From Bathynomus jamesi (lineage: Eukaryota; Arthropoda; Malacostraca; Isopoda; Cirolanidae): 64,000 nucleotides of DNA. The notes beneath the pieces are model-generated. The model saw nothing but the letters and a program-made list of their open reading frames with translations. It ran no database searches and was not told where the DNA came from. Shown here one piece after another: positions 1 to 10,729 of this stretch. The stretch's first letter is position 1, and every line of letters starts with the position of its first letter. The stretch lies in NCBI GenBank assembly GCA_023014485.1, contig JAJOZX010000938.1, positions 989,501 through 1,053,500 on the forward strand, written 5' to 3'. The position numbers and the translations under genes were made by a program.

Positions 1-229
1 ACTCGATCAGGTCTGCTCAGGCTGGTCTCTGACCTGTCAACGGGTGGCAGCTTCGCACCTAGGACCGCATTCGGACCGAGTTGTGTTAGTGTTCTGTGGG
101 TTAGGTGTGTGTGTATGTGTTTTCTGTACTGTGTGATGTCTGTGGGGCGTGGTATGGAATGGAGTATTTGGTTATAATTTCTCTCTGGTGTTACCTTAAT
201 GGTGCGAGGTGTTGGTGCATGATTGTACA
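1..229. other. Unassigned sequence left of the first hAT-like element
   Basis: T/G-rich on the plus strand, with no readable protein. The composition resembles the minus-strand LINE at 3.3-6.3 kb, so it could be the lost 3' part of that LINE displaced by the element in between. I see no homology that proves this. Confidence 0.3.
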
Positions 230-873
230 TTAGGGTGTCCCACTTATGACCTTTTTTCAGATCCATTGAACATACCTTTTTTCCTGTTAGAAATGGTTCA
301 ATTTTACTAAATATATAAAAAAAAGATTAAATTTAACAATTTGGAGGTACCCGACCCACCCCCGAAAATGGGCCCCCCTGAAAATGCTAGAAATACCCAT
401 TTTTGTATTGTAATCAACCTAAATGAACAAGATTTTTGTCAAATATCAACAGATTTGATATCACAAGAAAGGTAACTCGAAGCTTTATTCAGTAGGGTAC
501 AAGAAACAGTAGTAGGGCGTTACCGCTCCCCTTAGAGCATCATCCCAATGCAGCTCTGTGGCGATGGGCCTCGAAAGGATAAGACGAGTAAGAACTTTAT
601 TCATCTTATCGAATCGAAGTGGGAACTACTTGGTTAACATTACGTTAAAATTATATAAATTAAAATATTTTAAGCTTTTGACAGTGTTAACAAAGCTCCA
701 TCTTTTTTTTTTATTTATTTCTCAAAAATAACAAAAAAGATCTTTACCAATAACGTAAGAAAATAAAGGTTAAAACAAAAGAAAGTAATCTTAGGAACGT
801 TTTAACTTAAAGCAATGAACAAACTTTTATTCGCTTGAAACAAAGCTTAAAATAAAAACAAAAACAAATAATC

Positions 874-3208
874 TTAGTTACATTTTAACCTCAGAGCAGT
901 GACCAAATTTTCCTTCGTCATGTTTGGGATTGCATGTCTATTTTGTTCAACGACCTGCAAAAGTTGTTGAAACTCACTTTCATCCTTACATTGCCCATGA
1001 AAATCTTGCATGAGCTTGACGCCACGCTCTGCCGTGTCATTTACTACTTTGGCAGACGAAATAAGGCCCCTCATTCTTTTAAAATCGTCATCTTCTTCCC
1101 ATAATGATATGGGTTTTTTAATCCATTCCCTAGATGAGTTGAGAAGTCTGAATAGGTACCAAGATCTTGAACCTATGAGGCGATGAAGTCTGAATAGGTA
1201 CCAAGATCTTGGACCTATGAGGCGATGAAGTCTGATACCCTGTTTCAGAATAGGGAAGATAGGCTAACCTGGTGTGAACTCTTGAGGAGGATCATATTTT
1301 GTTAATTCTTTGGCCATCTTAACCTTTTCTTCATTACGAACAGAGCCAAACAAAGCCATGGGAACGAGCTCTTCAAGTCAAGTACCAATAGTGACCTCTG
1401 AAAATGGCTAGGACAGATTCGGCAACCTCACTCTCTATTTTTTTGTATTTTAGCAATTCATTGTAGACTCTAAGATCATTTACAGGAGCGTCGTATGATT
1501 TAGTACAGGACAACCAATACTTTCCATAAAAAAGGGATGTAAACTGACAAAATCTTTCAAGTTTTTGAATAGTGACATCATCGTAGCCAGCTTGGTGAGA
1601 GAAGGCATATATTTTATTGGTGTAAAGGATTGAAGCCATCCATCTTGCATGATGGAAGGCTCCTGGCTTGATCCAATGAATTCCTCTGGAAGGCACTTCA
1701 TTTAGAATGAGGAGAATTGTCTCTGCCAATTCTCTATAGTCATCGCGAGGAAGGGAACTCTTTTGGTTAAGCATATCATTCATGAAACTGATGCTGGATT
1801 CTCTCATATCTCTTAAATACCTATTTTTTATTTCAAGGTGTCTGTGAGGCAGTTCAGTGTCAATATTTTTCCAAACACTTTCTCTAAAGTTCTTGAAGGC
1901 TTCATTTTCAGGTAAATTAGTTTTGCCAAATATTCTGATGTAGAGAGTAGCCAAAATCCTCTCAGAAATATGATGACGACATGCCATCCACAGTAATTTT
2001 TTTCCAAGAAGTTCTTCCACCTTTTGGCATGCACCTTTTTTCCATCCGGTGTTTGAGGCAATTGTATCAAATACTAGCCCATACACATTGTCTTCTAGCT
2101 TCCATTCTGAGATGGTTTCAAACACGCTTGTTGCTTGAGCTGATCCGGTATTGTCTTTGATTTTTGCTACGGAGAGTAATTTCTCAAAATCATTTTCCCC
2201 AGTAACTAGTATTGCCAATCTTTCCTCCTTTCCACCTGATAAATTACAGATCATTTTGCTATCCCAATGGATCAGAACATACTGGGGAGGAACAAAATTA
2301 CCTTGGATGTTCTGCACGTTATTTTTCTTGATGTTGTAGCTGCTCGAGCTGAAGTAGTTTTGGATATGCTCATTTCTTCTATGTTTTTGCCACACTACGG
2401 CGACAACTGATGCAAAAACTGTACGTTGCCTTATGGAGAGTCCAAGATGATCTGCTGTGTTTGATACTAGTGTTGATTGAAGCAAACTACTTGGTCTTGG
2501 TTTTGATGGGCCTGGTTGGGGTTCTGGAGAATATTCTTCACCCGAAGAATTACCTGTATCATCACTCTCAGTGATGGTTGGATTGCCTGATCTCTTTTCC
2601 AATGTTTTTCGTTCAGCTTCTTCCATTTGTCGCTTTCTTTCTTCAGCGAATCTTACTTCTTTCCTTTGCACTTTTGACACATAAGTTTTATCTAAAAGGC
2701 CAAGACACATTTTCCTCTCCTCTCTTTGGTCTTCTAGGAGATTTACGTCCTCTTTAATTTGCTCCTGAGTTTTTAGGAAATCCGTTCTTATCTCATGAAA
2801 ATACGTTTTGTGTATAAATATCAAACAGATCATTCAACTGACCCAAGTAACTTTATTTTTTGGTTTCATAACATTTAGCTTTTTTACTCTTTATTACTGT
2901 TTCATGTAATTTTATCAAGTTTAGTAGCATGGTTCGTGGGGTTTTATGTCTTACGACATCCTTTGATGGAATGCCCGCCTTTTCCCAAATTGTTTGAACT
3001 TTTTTCAAAACATTCAAAATGTTTTCCTCTTTGGAAATATTAGGGCCTTCCATTTGTTTTCTTCTGAGGTAGAAAAAAAATGCTTCAAAACGTCTCCTTT
3101 TGATGGCAGCATGCATCTCTCTTGGCCACTTAGATCATCCTTTAATGCACCAAGCAAAGAGTCGAAGTTTGTTGGATTGTTTCTTAATACAGCTTTATTT
3201 TTATTCAT
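874..3208 (-). pseudogene. hAT-like transposase, group C (broken)
   Basis: Three blocks in different frames form one decayed protein. The N-terminal part (3208-2853) holds a conserved WEKAGIPSKD stretch that aligns with WKKAGIPAKQ of the 35.7 kb homologue. The central 486-codon block (2833-1373) has an acidic/serine linker, then HWDSK, then VFDTIASNTG followed by ACRHHISE (hAT-like CxxH), then HHARWMASI and GHYWYLT. The C-terminal block (1074-874) has KVVNDTAERGVKLM, matching KVVNDIAERGVKLM at 41.0 kb. An acid, a CxxH motif and an ER motif in this order fit an RNase-H-fold hAT transposase. A stop after GHYWYLT and further frame breaks make it non-functional. Assignment to hAT rests on these motifs and on the 8-bp duplications of the relatives. 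Confidence 0.72.
1143..1234 (-). repeat. 42-bp tandem duplication inside transposase
   Basis: Two full copies with period 42 (1143-1184 and 1185-1226), differing at one base, plus the start of a third. On the minus strand 42 bp is 14 codons, so the motif RLHRLIG(P/S)RSWYLF is repeated in frame. The relatives show no such duplication, so it arose after insertion or late in this lineage. Confidence 0.9.
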
Positions 3209-4034
3209 TCTTACAATACCTCATAATTAAAAATATTTTATTATCTAAATACCCGAAAAAAATCACAAAATGGTTAATTCCACAATAAACTCTTGCTATT
3301 GCGCCTTTCTTAGCAAAAATAAAAAAGTTCCTTTCTTAGTTGAGAATTTGTAGCGTTATCGATGTTGTTATGGGTGGATGTTAGAGTGATGTCATCTGCA
3401 TAAGATGACGAGGTAAACTTGTTATCTATGGGTGTTGGAATGTCATGCATGTATAAGTTGAACAGTGTTGGTGAGAGAACAGAGCCTTGATGGACCCCGT
3501 TCGGAAAAAGCTTGGTTTTTGATGACTTGCCATTAAATGTGACATGTGAGTATCTTCCTGAAAGATAGTTGCTCAGCCACCTTTTGGTGTTATTGTGCAT
3601 GTTTGTGGTGAGTATTTTGTTTATAAGAGGGAAGCGTTGGATACTATCAAATGCTTTACTATTGTCTATTGTTGCTAATAATGTACGTTGAGCTGGTCGT
3701 CTGGAGTTCATGCCATCCATGATGTGTTGCGTGAGGTTAGTAAGTAATGTCGTGGTTGAGTGGTGAGGTCTGAATCCATGTTGAGTAGGCGATAGTGGTA
3801 TGTGTGGGTTGGTGATTTGTAAGATTAGTCTTTCTGTTACTCTGGAAGGTGTGCATAGTAAAGTAATGGGTCTATAGGAAGCTGGTTCTGTTGGATTATT
3901 GTTTGGTTTGAGAAGTGTAATAATTTTATCTTGTTTCCAAATGTTAGGAATAATACAGTGTTGGTATGAATATGTGCTGATGTTTGTGAGAGCTAGTATT
4001 CCCTGTGGGCCCAAGTGTGTAAGGTGTATGTTAG

Positions 4035-4926
4035 CAGAGCTGGGCAGTATTTAAATACATTTGTATTTAAATACACTTGTGTATTTAGAACTGTATTTAT
4101 AAATACATTGTTTTTCATGTATTTAAATATAGTATTTAAATACTTTAATGAGTATTTAAATACAATGTATTTAAATACTCAAAATATAAAAATGTAAATA
4201 CTTTTACTGGTTTAATACACGTTCTGTACTAGCACAGTACGACGCGTCGACAGTGTAGTACAGCATGGTTCATGTTTCAACAGTTTGGGAAAACATCCTC
4301 TCATAAAAAGACTGTTCCTCCGCTATAACACGACATTACCATCTTCGGCACCGGTAGAGCGAATATTCTCATTCGCGGGAATCACTTTGACTCCCAAAAG
4401 AAACTCTCTTTCGGACAAAACTTTTGAAAGATTGGTTTTGATCCGCAGCAACCGTGAAATAAAAGAGAATTCGTAAGGTGCCTTATTTTTATGTTTACGT
4501 CTTATGTTTATGTTTACGTCTTATGTTTACGTTTATGTCTCATCTACTCATTAATTGTTACTCATTTTGCAATGATATAATGAGTATAATATGTCACTGG
4601 TTGAACATCGTAAGTTCTAAGTTCTTTTGTTTTTGTTTTGTTCTAAAAAGGGAAATATATAATCGGAAATTAGATTGTACTATTTCTTTATCCTTTATCA
4701 AGCATTTTATATTGTTGTTACTCATGAATTAGTGAATGCATATGTTAAAATTTGTATGTATTTAAAATGTATTTACAAATGTATTTAAATACAATTGATG
4801 TATTTTGTATTTAGTATCTAAATACATTCGTAAAATGTATTTAGTATTTAGTATTTAAATACATTCCTCCCATGTATTTAGTATTTAGTATTTAAATACA
4901 TTCAATGTATTTATTGCCCAGCTCTG
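4035..4926 (+). mobile_element. Small internally deleted hAT element
   Basis: An 892-bp element with termini CAGAGCTGGGCAGTATTTAA and its inverse ending TGCCCAGCTCTG. It is flanked by perfect 8-bp duplications TATGTTAG at 4027-4034 and 4927-4934. Subterminal regions carry many GTATTTAAATAC-type repeats in both orientations, the kind of array bound by hAT transposases. It sits inside the RT gene of the LINE, so it is younger than that LINE copy. Confidence 0.93.
4285..4476 (+). pseudogene. hAT transposase C-terminal dimerisation fragment
   Basis: About 60 residues containing SSAPVERIFSFAG, TPKRNSLSDKTFERLV and LIRSN, the classical hAT C-terminal (dimerisation) motif of Ac/Hobo-type transposases. 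Nothing else of the enzyme remains, so the element depends on a relative elsewhere. It is useful as an internal comparison: the ER of PVERIFSF resembles the ER motifs of the large hAT-like elements in this window. Confidence 0.9.
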
Positions 4927-5421
4927 TATGTTAGATATGTTGCCTGGTCCAGTAGCCTTCGAATTCTTAGTGTTTTTGATGATCTTGGTGGACTGGTCTG
5001 TATTGAAGGGTGTAATGGTCATGTCGAGTCTGTAGGTTTTCTTGTGTCTGGCTGTTTGTTTGTCTGCGTGTTTCTGGTTGTTTTCTCTGTTTAAGTGACT
5101 TATCTTTGCGTAGTGATTAACTAAAATGTTAGCATGTTGTGTATATATTGGGATATTATTTTGGCTGCGACAGTTGTTAGCCGCGTGTGAGGTGTGAATG
5201 CCGCTGTTAGAGTGGGTAATGTTGTTTTGTAGTCTTTTATAGCCTGGATGCATCTCTGGAGTGGTTTAGTGTTGTTATGAATTCCCTAAATGTTTCTCTT
5301 TGTTTTCCTTTAAGTTTGTTGTTTATTTCTATGTTGAGCTGTTGTATCTGATGTTTTATGGCTTCTGTGTGTGGTGTTTGTGTATTATGTTTGAGGTTGT
5401 TACGTTGTCTTATGAGGTGGT

Positions 5422-6345
5422 CTATTTCTCTCGTGTAATTTGGGTTGTATTTCCTAATGTTGCCCTTGGGTATGTATTTGTTGCATTATTGATGATCTGA
5501 TTAAATGTCTTGAGTGTTGTATTGATGTTTTTGAAGGGTGTGCTGTTTAATGTGGTGAATTGTTCTTCAGGTTGTATTTTGATCTGTTTCCAATTAGCTT
5601 TCTTGTAATTTCTGTAAGTGTGCCTAAGGCTGTTGGGGCAGAGTGTAGAACATGTTGTAATGATGATGGGCAGGTGGTCTGATGACAGTTGTTTTCCTGT
5701 TCTCCAGTGTGTATGTGTTGCTAGTGAGGAGGAACAGAACGTTATGTCTCGGGAGGAGTTTGAGTATCCTACTTGATGTGGTATGTGTGTATGTTCTTCT
5801 GTGTTGTTAAGAATGAAGAGGCTGTTTAGTTGTGTGGCTATGTTGGCGCCTCTGGTGTTGTTTTGGTTGTGCAGGTACCAACTAGTGTCTTTAGCGTTGA
5901 AGTCTCCTCCTAAGATGACATTAGTGAGAGAGGCCAGATTGTGTAAGTGTGGATTGTAATTGGCTGGCACCTGAGGTGAACTATCTGGTGGGATATTAAT
6001 GTTGATGAGTGTGGTGTTGTGTTTTGCGCGTGCTTTAATGTTAACTGCCTGTATTTCTATCGTGTTATCTGCTTCGATTGTGTTTGTAATGTTTTGGTTG
6101 GCATCAGTGTAGCGAATGCTTTTACGTATGTAAGTGATGAGTCTATCCCCGTGACGCCCAGTACGATCTTGACGGATCCCCGTGAAGTCAGGGATGGTGG
6201 GTGTTTTGTGTGTGCGTTTTAGTTTTGTTTCTCGTATAAGTGCTATGTGAATGATTTGTTTGTGTACGAATTCCCTTAGCTGCATGATTTTGTTTGTGAG
6301 GCCATCTACGTTGTACTGTAATATGTTAATATTATGCTCCTATAT
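5422..6345 (-). pseudogene. LINE AP-like endonuclease domain
   Basis: Apurinic-type (EEP) endonuclease that nicks target DNA for LINE insertion. Motifs in order: ILQYNVDGLTNK (the Asn motif, upstream of the first Met at 6285), LIRETKL (catalytic Glu), GGDFNAKDTSW, and SSDHLPI (the SDH active-site motif). All the core motifs are present, so the domain looks structurally intact. The missing 5' region and split RT make the element dead. The closest known groups are Jockey, I and related clades; the exact clade cannot be fixed by eye. Confidence 0.82.
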
Positions 6346-6349
6346 GTTG

Positions 6350-6462
6350 TAATATTATAATGTTTCAGACCAACAAAGACCCTAGGATTCACTCATGCCT
6401 GGTCTACCTAACTGTGTTCGTAATTGTGTATTGTGTATGTCCTCCGTGGTGGCGTCACATGG
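6350..6462 (+). repeat. Short dispersed repeat R1, uninterrupted copy
   Basis: Shares GGTCTACCTAACTGTGTTCG, a TGTGTATTGTGTATGTCC stretch and CCGTGGTGGCG with 13060-13190 and with the two halves at 24832-24894 and 28058-28150. Here the site where element A1 landed elsewhere is uninterrupted. Class unknown; it may be a SINE or a MITE. Confidence 0.75.
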
Positions 6463-7800
6463 TCCTATTGTGTCCATGTCTTTGTGTGTTAATGTCGCCG
6501 GAGAGTAAGAGTAGTCCGAGGAGCACGTCTGGAACGCAATTGCTCCCCGTAAATGAAAAAATAGCACGCTGGTATAAGTCCGGCCCCGGGAGCCGATCGG
6601 TACCCTGACCATGCCACGCAACAGGTCGTCGACTACCAGTCTGGCCAACCGTAGACTGCCCGCTGCACGGAGATTTGAGGAGGTTTGTCCACCAGCGCGT
6701 TGATGTCTTCGGTTTGACGTCGCCTCTTCTTCACGTTGACGTTGATGCGCTGACGTGTCCCGCGCTGGAGGATATAACCACTGCTAGAAACTTCCTCGTC
6801 AGCTGCTAACTTTTGGTTTTAATACTGTGTGTAGATTCAGTTATTACTGTGAATCTATTAAAAGAACAGTCTCTTGTTATTTTGTGCTTATCCTTCGTCT
6901 ACAATTTTGTGTTGCTCTCCTTGTTGGAGTTCTGAAAATGTATTGCCGGCCTGTCTGCTAAATTGCTCTAATATGGACTCTGTTTCAGAACTGCAGTTGA
7001 AATGATTAGCTGTAAATCTATTTCATCGAAAGAGCAAGTTTGAAGTATTTGCTTATTACTGCTAATTCGAGCAACCCGCATTTCTAAAATGGAGGGTTGG
7101 GGAATTTAGAGTTTTCATCAGATTCTTGACCTCTATCATGGTATCTGAGAATTTTGTAGTTGGAGAGTTTGGAGGTCTGTATATTACAATTTTTCAACCT
7201 TTGCTGCTACTAATTCTACCTAGTTGTTTGAAGTACTTACTCTACTGCCATTTCTGTCATACATATGTTTTCCTTGTGTTATATAGCACATCATCCTTTA
7301 CGTCTTGCTGTTTTGTCAGCTCTAAGCATGTTATACAGTAAAGTCATGCCATTTCACAAAAACCAAACCTGATCGCTTCGTTTTCATTCGTTGCTAAATT
7401 ACATAAATTGCAAAAATGGTGGGAATGCAAATCCATGGTCTTATTATCTATTACCGTAATCGTTTAATACAAAAAAAATATTTTCTTTTTGTATGAGTGG
7501 GTCACGTGACTGATGACTACTGTATTTCGATTGAATATATATTTTAACTTCTCATACTTTGTGTGAACAATATTGCATTTACTTTCACTCAATAACTTAT
7601 ATTCAGAGGTTCACCGATTCTTTGTACAGTCTTAGAATAAACCTTCGAAATGCTATTCCCTTATTTTTATATTAATGCACAGAGAGAGAAACAGAGAGTC
7701 CATTCCCCACAGGTGTCCCCATTATGTCGGATTTAAATATTAAAAATAAATCCACTTCAGTTGAAGAGAATAATTTAAATATTAAAACATAAATGTAAAA
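6463..7800. other. No gene recognised
   Basis: The first 300 bp are relatively GC-rich, followed by AT-rich sequence. A stretch around 6790-6900 with TATTAAAAGAACAGTCTC looks faintly like a decayed LTR end, but I cannot support that further. No convincing coding potential. Confidence 0.4.
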
Positions 7801-7811
7801 GCAAAATACAT

Positions 7812-7820
7812 ATATACTGT

Positions 7821-7866
<46 letters not shown>
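7812..7866. repeat. (TA)n microsatellite
   Basis: Nearly pure TA dinucleotide array directly left of the long palindrome. Confidence 0.95.
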
Positions 7867-7868
<2 letters not shown>

Positions 7869-7897
7869 TATAACTGCAATGACCGCGCAGTATATAA

Positions 7898-8058
7898 ATG
7901 AATAGAAACGACATAAGTGTTAAGGAACGTTTCTGCACACGAGGAGGAGAGATAACGAACAATGAAAAATGAGGCGGTTCGCCTCATTTTTCATTGTTCG
8001 TTATCTCTCCTCCTCGTGTGCAGAAACGTTCCTTAACACTTATGTCGTTTCTATTCAT
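7898..8058. repeat. Perfect 161-bp palindrome
   Basis: Two 79-bp arms (7898-7976 and 7980-8058) that are exact reverse complements as read, with a 3-base loop at 7977-7979. (TA) sequence borders both sides. No coding sequence. It would fold into a very stable hairpin or cruciform. It could be a foldback insertion or a product of replication template switching. Confidence 0.93.
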
Positions 8059-8161
8059 ATATATATATATATATACATATGAAATAGGATCCCTCCTAAG
8101 GAGACGTAATTTTACATTTAGGATAAAAACGAAGACGTAGAGCAAGAAAGTCATTATATTT

Positions 8162-8204
8162 GGCTGCAGCCGACGTTTCGGGCAACTCTACCCATTTTCA
8201 AGGC
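8162..8204 (-). ncRNA. Possible degenerate hammerhead ribozyme (Penelope terminal region)
   Basis: On the minus strand the order is TTGAAAAT, a GGG...CCC hairpin, GAAAC, then GTCGGC. Penelope-like elements are known to carry hammerhead ribozymes in terminal repeats, with a CTGATGA core, a hairpin, then GAAA. The hairpin and GAAAC-GTC side are present, but the CTGATGA side is replaced by TTGAAAA, so cleavage is doubtful. Confidence 0.3.
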
Positions 8205-8565
8205 CTAATAAATAAAAAGCTAAAATTAATGAATGACAAAAAAAAAAATATACGAATGTCAAAAACAAACTAATTCATAGCACAGAATAAAACCACTTAA
8301 AGAATAAAAATTAAAAAGCGTAAAACAAGCATAAGCCAAAAACAAAAATTAAAAATTATATACATGACAAATAACACATGATAAAAGTAAAACTTTAAAA
8401 CTAAAAACATTCAAACAAATTAGTTCATTTCACTAATAAAAAGTTAAATGAAAAAACGCAAAAGTGCACGAAACATACCATGCTCACTTGACATCCACAA
8501 ACAACTGAGGCGAAAAGGAGACAGGGTCAAGGGGAAAAAACAGAAAAATTTAGTTGGTAGGCATT

Positions 8566-9680
8566 CTAATTAATATAAAGGGGGTAACAGCTAGAATCAA
8601 TATTTAAGCTGGAGTTCAGAAATTTAATGCACAAAGATTCATAAATACGGAGAGAGGACGGACATTTTAATGATTTAAGAATTTTAAAGTTATTAACGGA
8701 AATATCAACTTTACACTTAACAGAATGATTTCTAATGGCAGACTGTTCCTTTTTAGATAAAACTTTCCCTGTCCTATGGCTAATACCCATATGGGAGCAA
8801 AATCTTGCCTGCAAAGAACGAACTGTGCTGCCAACGTAGTTCCCCTGGGAACACCCAGGGCAGGTAAACAAAATAAACGACAGAACAGTTCATCGCAGGG
8901 GGGATTTTGTCCTTACAACGGAAAAAACATTCAAGGGTATTATTATTCACAAAAGCAACCTTAAAATCAGTGTGAAAATAAAATTTCCTCACCACACTCA
9001 ACAATTGCTTTTTCACAAAAGTGTTAAATTGGTAGAGATCAGGTAAAACAAGATATTTACAATTCTTAGGAACATCATACGTTGGGATAAGGTTGGGGGA
9101 ATAAACATTATTAAGTAATTTACCAATAATACCTTGTACAAGAACCCGTGGAAAACCATTTTTAAAGAAAAAATCAGTAAGGAATTCAAACTCATTATGA
9201 AGCAGAGCAAAGTTTGAGCAAATATTATAAGCTCTATGCACTAAAGTGCGAATCGAACTTAGTTTGTAATTAAAATCGCAAAAACTATAAAAATTAAAAC
9301 CTAAACCCGTAAAAGTAGGCTTCCGGTATGTAGAAGTTAAAACAGTTGAGCCTGATTTGGAAACCAAAACATCAAGGAAAGGAATAGAACCTTGAACTTC
9401 CTTTTCCTGCGTAAATATAATGTTCTTATGAAGTGTGTTCAAAAAATTTAAAAACTGAACTGATTGATTATCCGTTTGGAATAAAGCAAACGTGTCATCA
9501 ACATAACGTCTGTACAAATTCGGCTTAAGGTGAGGGGGCACTCACAGAAGGCCCTTTCCTCAAGATGAGACATGAAAATATTCGCAAAAACGGGACCCAA
9601 GGGGCTCCCCATCCCCACTCCATCCAACTGACGGTAAACTACCCCTTGAAAACTAAAAAAGTTATCCTTGACAGCCAAAT
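8566..9680 (-). pseudogene. Penelope-like RT with GIY-YIG endonuclease (broken)
   Basis: RT motifs VGMGSPLGPVFANIFMSHL and YRRYVDDTFALF (catalytic YVDD) are followed by IPFLDVLV and TSTYRKPTFT, typical of Penelope-like RTs. The C-terminus carries FTCPGCSQGNYVGSTVRS, the GIY-YIG nuclease core with its Cys pair, ending SCYPLYIN. At least two frame breaks are seen: one near 9541 between the two RT motifs, and one near 8870, where an extra T (against the other copy) breaks the start of the nuclease. The RT N-terminal half is missing. Confidence 0.87.
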
Positions 9681-9687
9681 TCAGTAT

Positions 9688-10197
9688 GATGTTCCTAAGA
9701 ATTGTAAATATCTTGTTTTACCTGATCTCTACCAATTTAACACTTTTGTGAAAAAGCAATTGTTGAGTGTGATGAGGAAATTTTATTTTCACACTGATTT
9801 TAAGGTTGCTTTTGTGAATAATAATACCCTTGAATGTTTTTTCCGTTGTAAGGACAAAATCCCCCCTGCGATGAACTGTTCTGTCGTTTATTTGTTTACC
9901 TGCCCTGGATGTTCCCAGGGGAACTACGTTGGCAGCACAGTTCGTTCTTTGCAGGCAAGATTTTGCTCCCATATGGGTATTAGCCATAGGACAGGGAAAG
10001 TTTTATCTAAAAAGGAACAGTCTGCCATTAGAAATCATTCTGTTAAGTGTAAAGTTGATATTTCCGTTAATAACTTTAAAATTCTTAAATCATTAAAATG
10101 TCCGTCCTCTCTCCGTATTTATGAATCTTTGTGCATTAAATTTCTGAACTCCAGCTTAAATATTGATTCTAGCTGTTACCCCCTTTATATTAATTAG
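9688..10197 (+). pseudogene. Penelope-like GIY-YIG endonuclease fragment
   Basis: About 170 codons open in one frame: a linker, FFRCKDKIPP, then CSVVYLFTCPGCSQGNYVGS (GIY-YIG core), SLQARFCSHMG, a basic stretch, and the terminal SSCYPLYIN. The nuclease half is intact here, whereas the left copy has a frameshift at the VYLFTCPG motif. There is no RT domain and no start of its own; the open frame upstream runs into inverted sequence from the left copy. Confidence 0.85.
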
Positions 10198-10557
10198 AAT
10201 GCCTACCAACTAAATTTTTCTGTTTTTTCCCCTTGACCCTGTCTCCTTTTCGCCTCAGTTGTTTGTGGATGTCAAGTGAGCATGGTATGTTTCGTGCACT
10301 TTTGCGTTTTTTCATTTAACTTTTTATTAGTGAAGTGAACTAATTTGTTTGAATGTTTTTAGTTTTAAAGTTTTACTTTTATCATGTGTTATTTGTCATG
10401 TATATAATTTTTAATTTTTGTTTTTGGCTTATGCTTGTTTTACGCTTTTTAATTTTTATTCTTTAAGTGGTTTTATTCTGTGCTATGAATTAGTTTGTTT
10501 TTGACATTCGTATATTTTTTTTTTTGTCATTCATTAATTTTAGCTTTTTATTTATTA

Positions 10558-10601
10558 GGCCTTGAAAATGGGTAGAGTTGCCCGAAACGTCGGCTGCAGC
10601 C
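10558..10601 (+). ncRNA. Possible degenerate hammerhead ribozyme, right copy
   Basis: Same motif as at 8162-8204 in the opposite orientation: TTGAAAAT, GGG-loop-CCC, GAAACGTCGGC, followed by the self-complementary GGCTGCAGCC. The element ends 45 bp later. Conservation between copies only reflects their recent common origin. Confidence 0.3.
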
Positions 10602-10642
10602 AAATATAATTACTTTCTTGCTCTACGTCTTCGTTTTTATCC

Positions 10643-10645
<3 letters not shown>

Positions 10646-10702
<57 letters not shown>
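10646..10702. repeat. (TA)n microsatellite
   Basis: TA array directly after the Penelope 3' end, followed by a short (GT)n run at about 10716-10728. Confidence 0.95.
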
Positions 10703-10714
<12 letters not shown>

Positions 10715-10729
10715 CCTGTGTGTGTGTGT

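Larger units (their letters stand above)
230..3300 (-). mobile_element. hAT-like DNA transposon, group C relic
   Basis: The 3' terminus reads TAGGGTGTCCCAC near 231, matching the TAGGG termini of the complete relatives at 24.9, 36.1, 35.4 and 46.8 kb. A decayed transposase lies on the minus strand, homologous to that of the 35.4-41.5 kb element. The 5' terminus is not visible: transposase sequence gives way to LINE sequence near 3310, so the 5' end is probably deleted and no target duplication can be read. A GGAGGTACCCGACC stretch about 115 bp inside the left end is a weak match to the subterminal box of the relatives. Confidence 0.7.
3310..5253 (-). pseudogene. LINE reverse transcriptase (partial, split by hAT)
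   Basis: RT domain of a Jockey/I-type LINE that would copy its RNA at a nicked target. Upstream of the insertion it reads KIIKNTKNSKATGPGNIS, the usual start of the RT fingers. Downstream come YRPITLL, GFRPHHSTTTLLTNL, the palm motif DNSKAFDSI, NGVHQGSVLSPTLFNLYM and the catalytic SYADDITL. The thumb and connection regions are missing. The hAT insertion, with an 8-bp duplication TATGTTAG, sits between the two halves, so no full RT can be made. Confidence 0.85.
3310..6348 (-). mobile_element. Jockey/I-group non-LTR retrotransposon, interrupted
   Basis: Reads 5' to 3' on the minus strand: AP-type endonuclease (6345-5422), linker, then reverse transcriptase (5253-3310). A small hAT element (4035-4926) splits the RT. 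The 5' end is lost at the repeat near 6350, just upstream of the endonuclease start ILQYNVDGL. The 3' end stops soon after the YADD motif, where hAT-like element sequence begins. Loss of the 3' half is unusual for target-primed insertion and suggests a later insertion or deletion. Confidence 0.85.
8121..9685 (-). mobile_element. Penelope-like element, left copy
   Basis: Minus-strand, 5'-truncated Penelope-like retroelement. It covers part of the RT, a linker, the GIY-YIG endonuclease and about 450 bp of 3' sequence ending AGGATAAAAACGAAGACG near 8121. It meets a plus-strand copy of the same element head-to-head near 9686. About 960 bp of 3' sequence is shared almost identically with that copy. 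Confidence 0.88.
9688..10644 (+). mobile_element. Penelope-like element, right copy
   Basis: A plus-strand, strongly 5'-truncated copy beginning inside the RT-nuclease linker (YDVPKNCKYLV) and ending GTTTTTATCCT at about 10644, followed by a (TA)n array. It is inverted relative to the left copy, with the truncated 5' ends abutting. This inverted-junction arrangement is seen in Penelope-type elements. Confidence 0.88.

Noticed and set aside
6790..6910. Solo LTR
   Set aside because: Only a vague resemblance (an AATAAA-like signal and T-rich tail). No boundaries or second copy seen.
7898..8058. microRNA precursor or transcription terminator
   Set aside because: A perfect 79-bp stem exceeds a normal miRNA hairpin and has no bulges. 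No transcription unit lies next to it.
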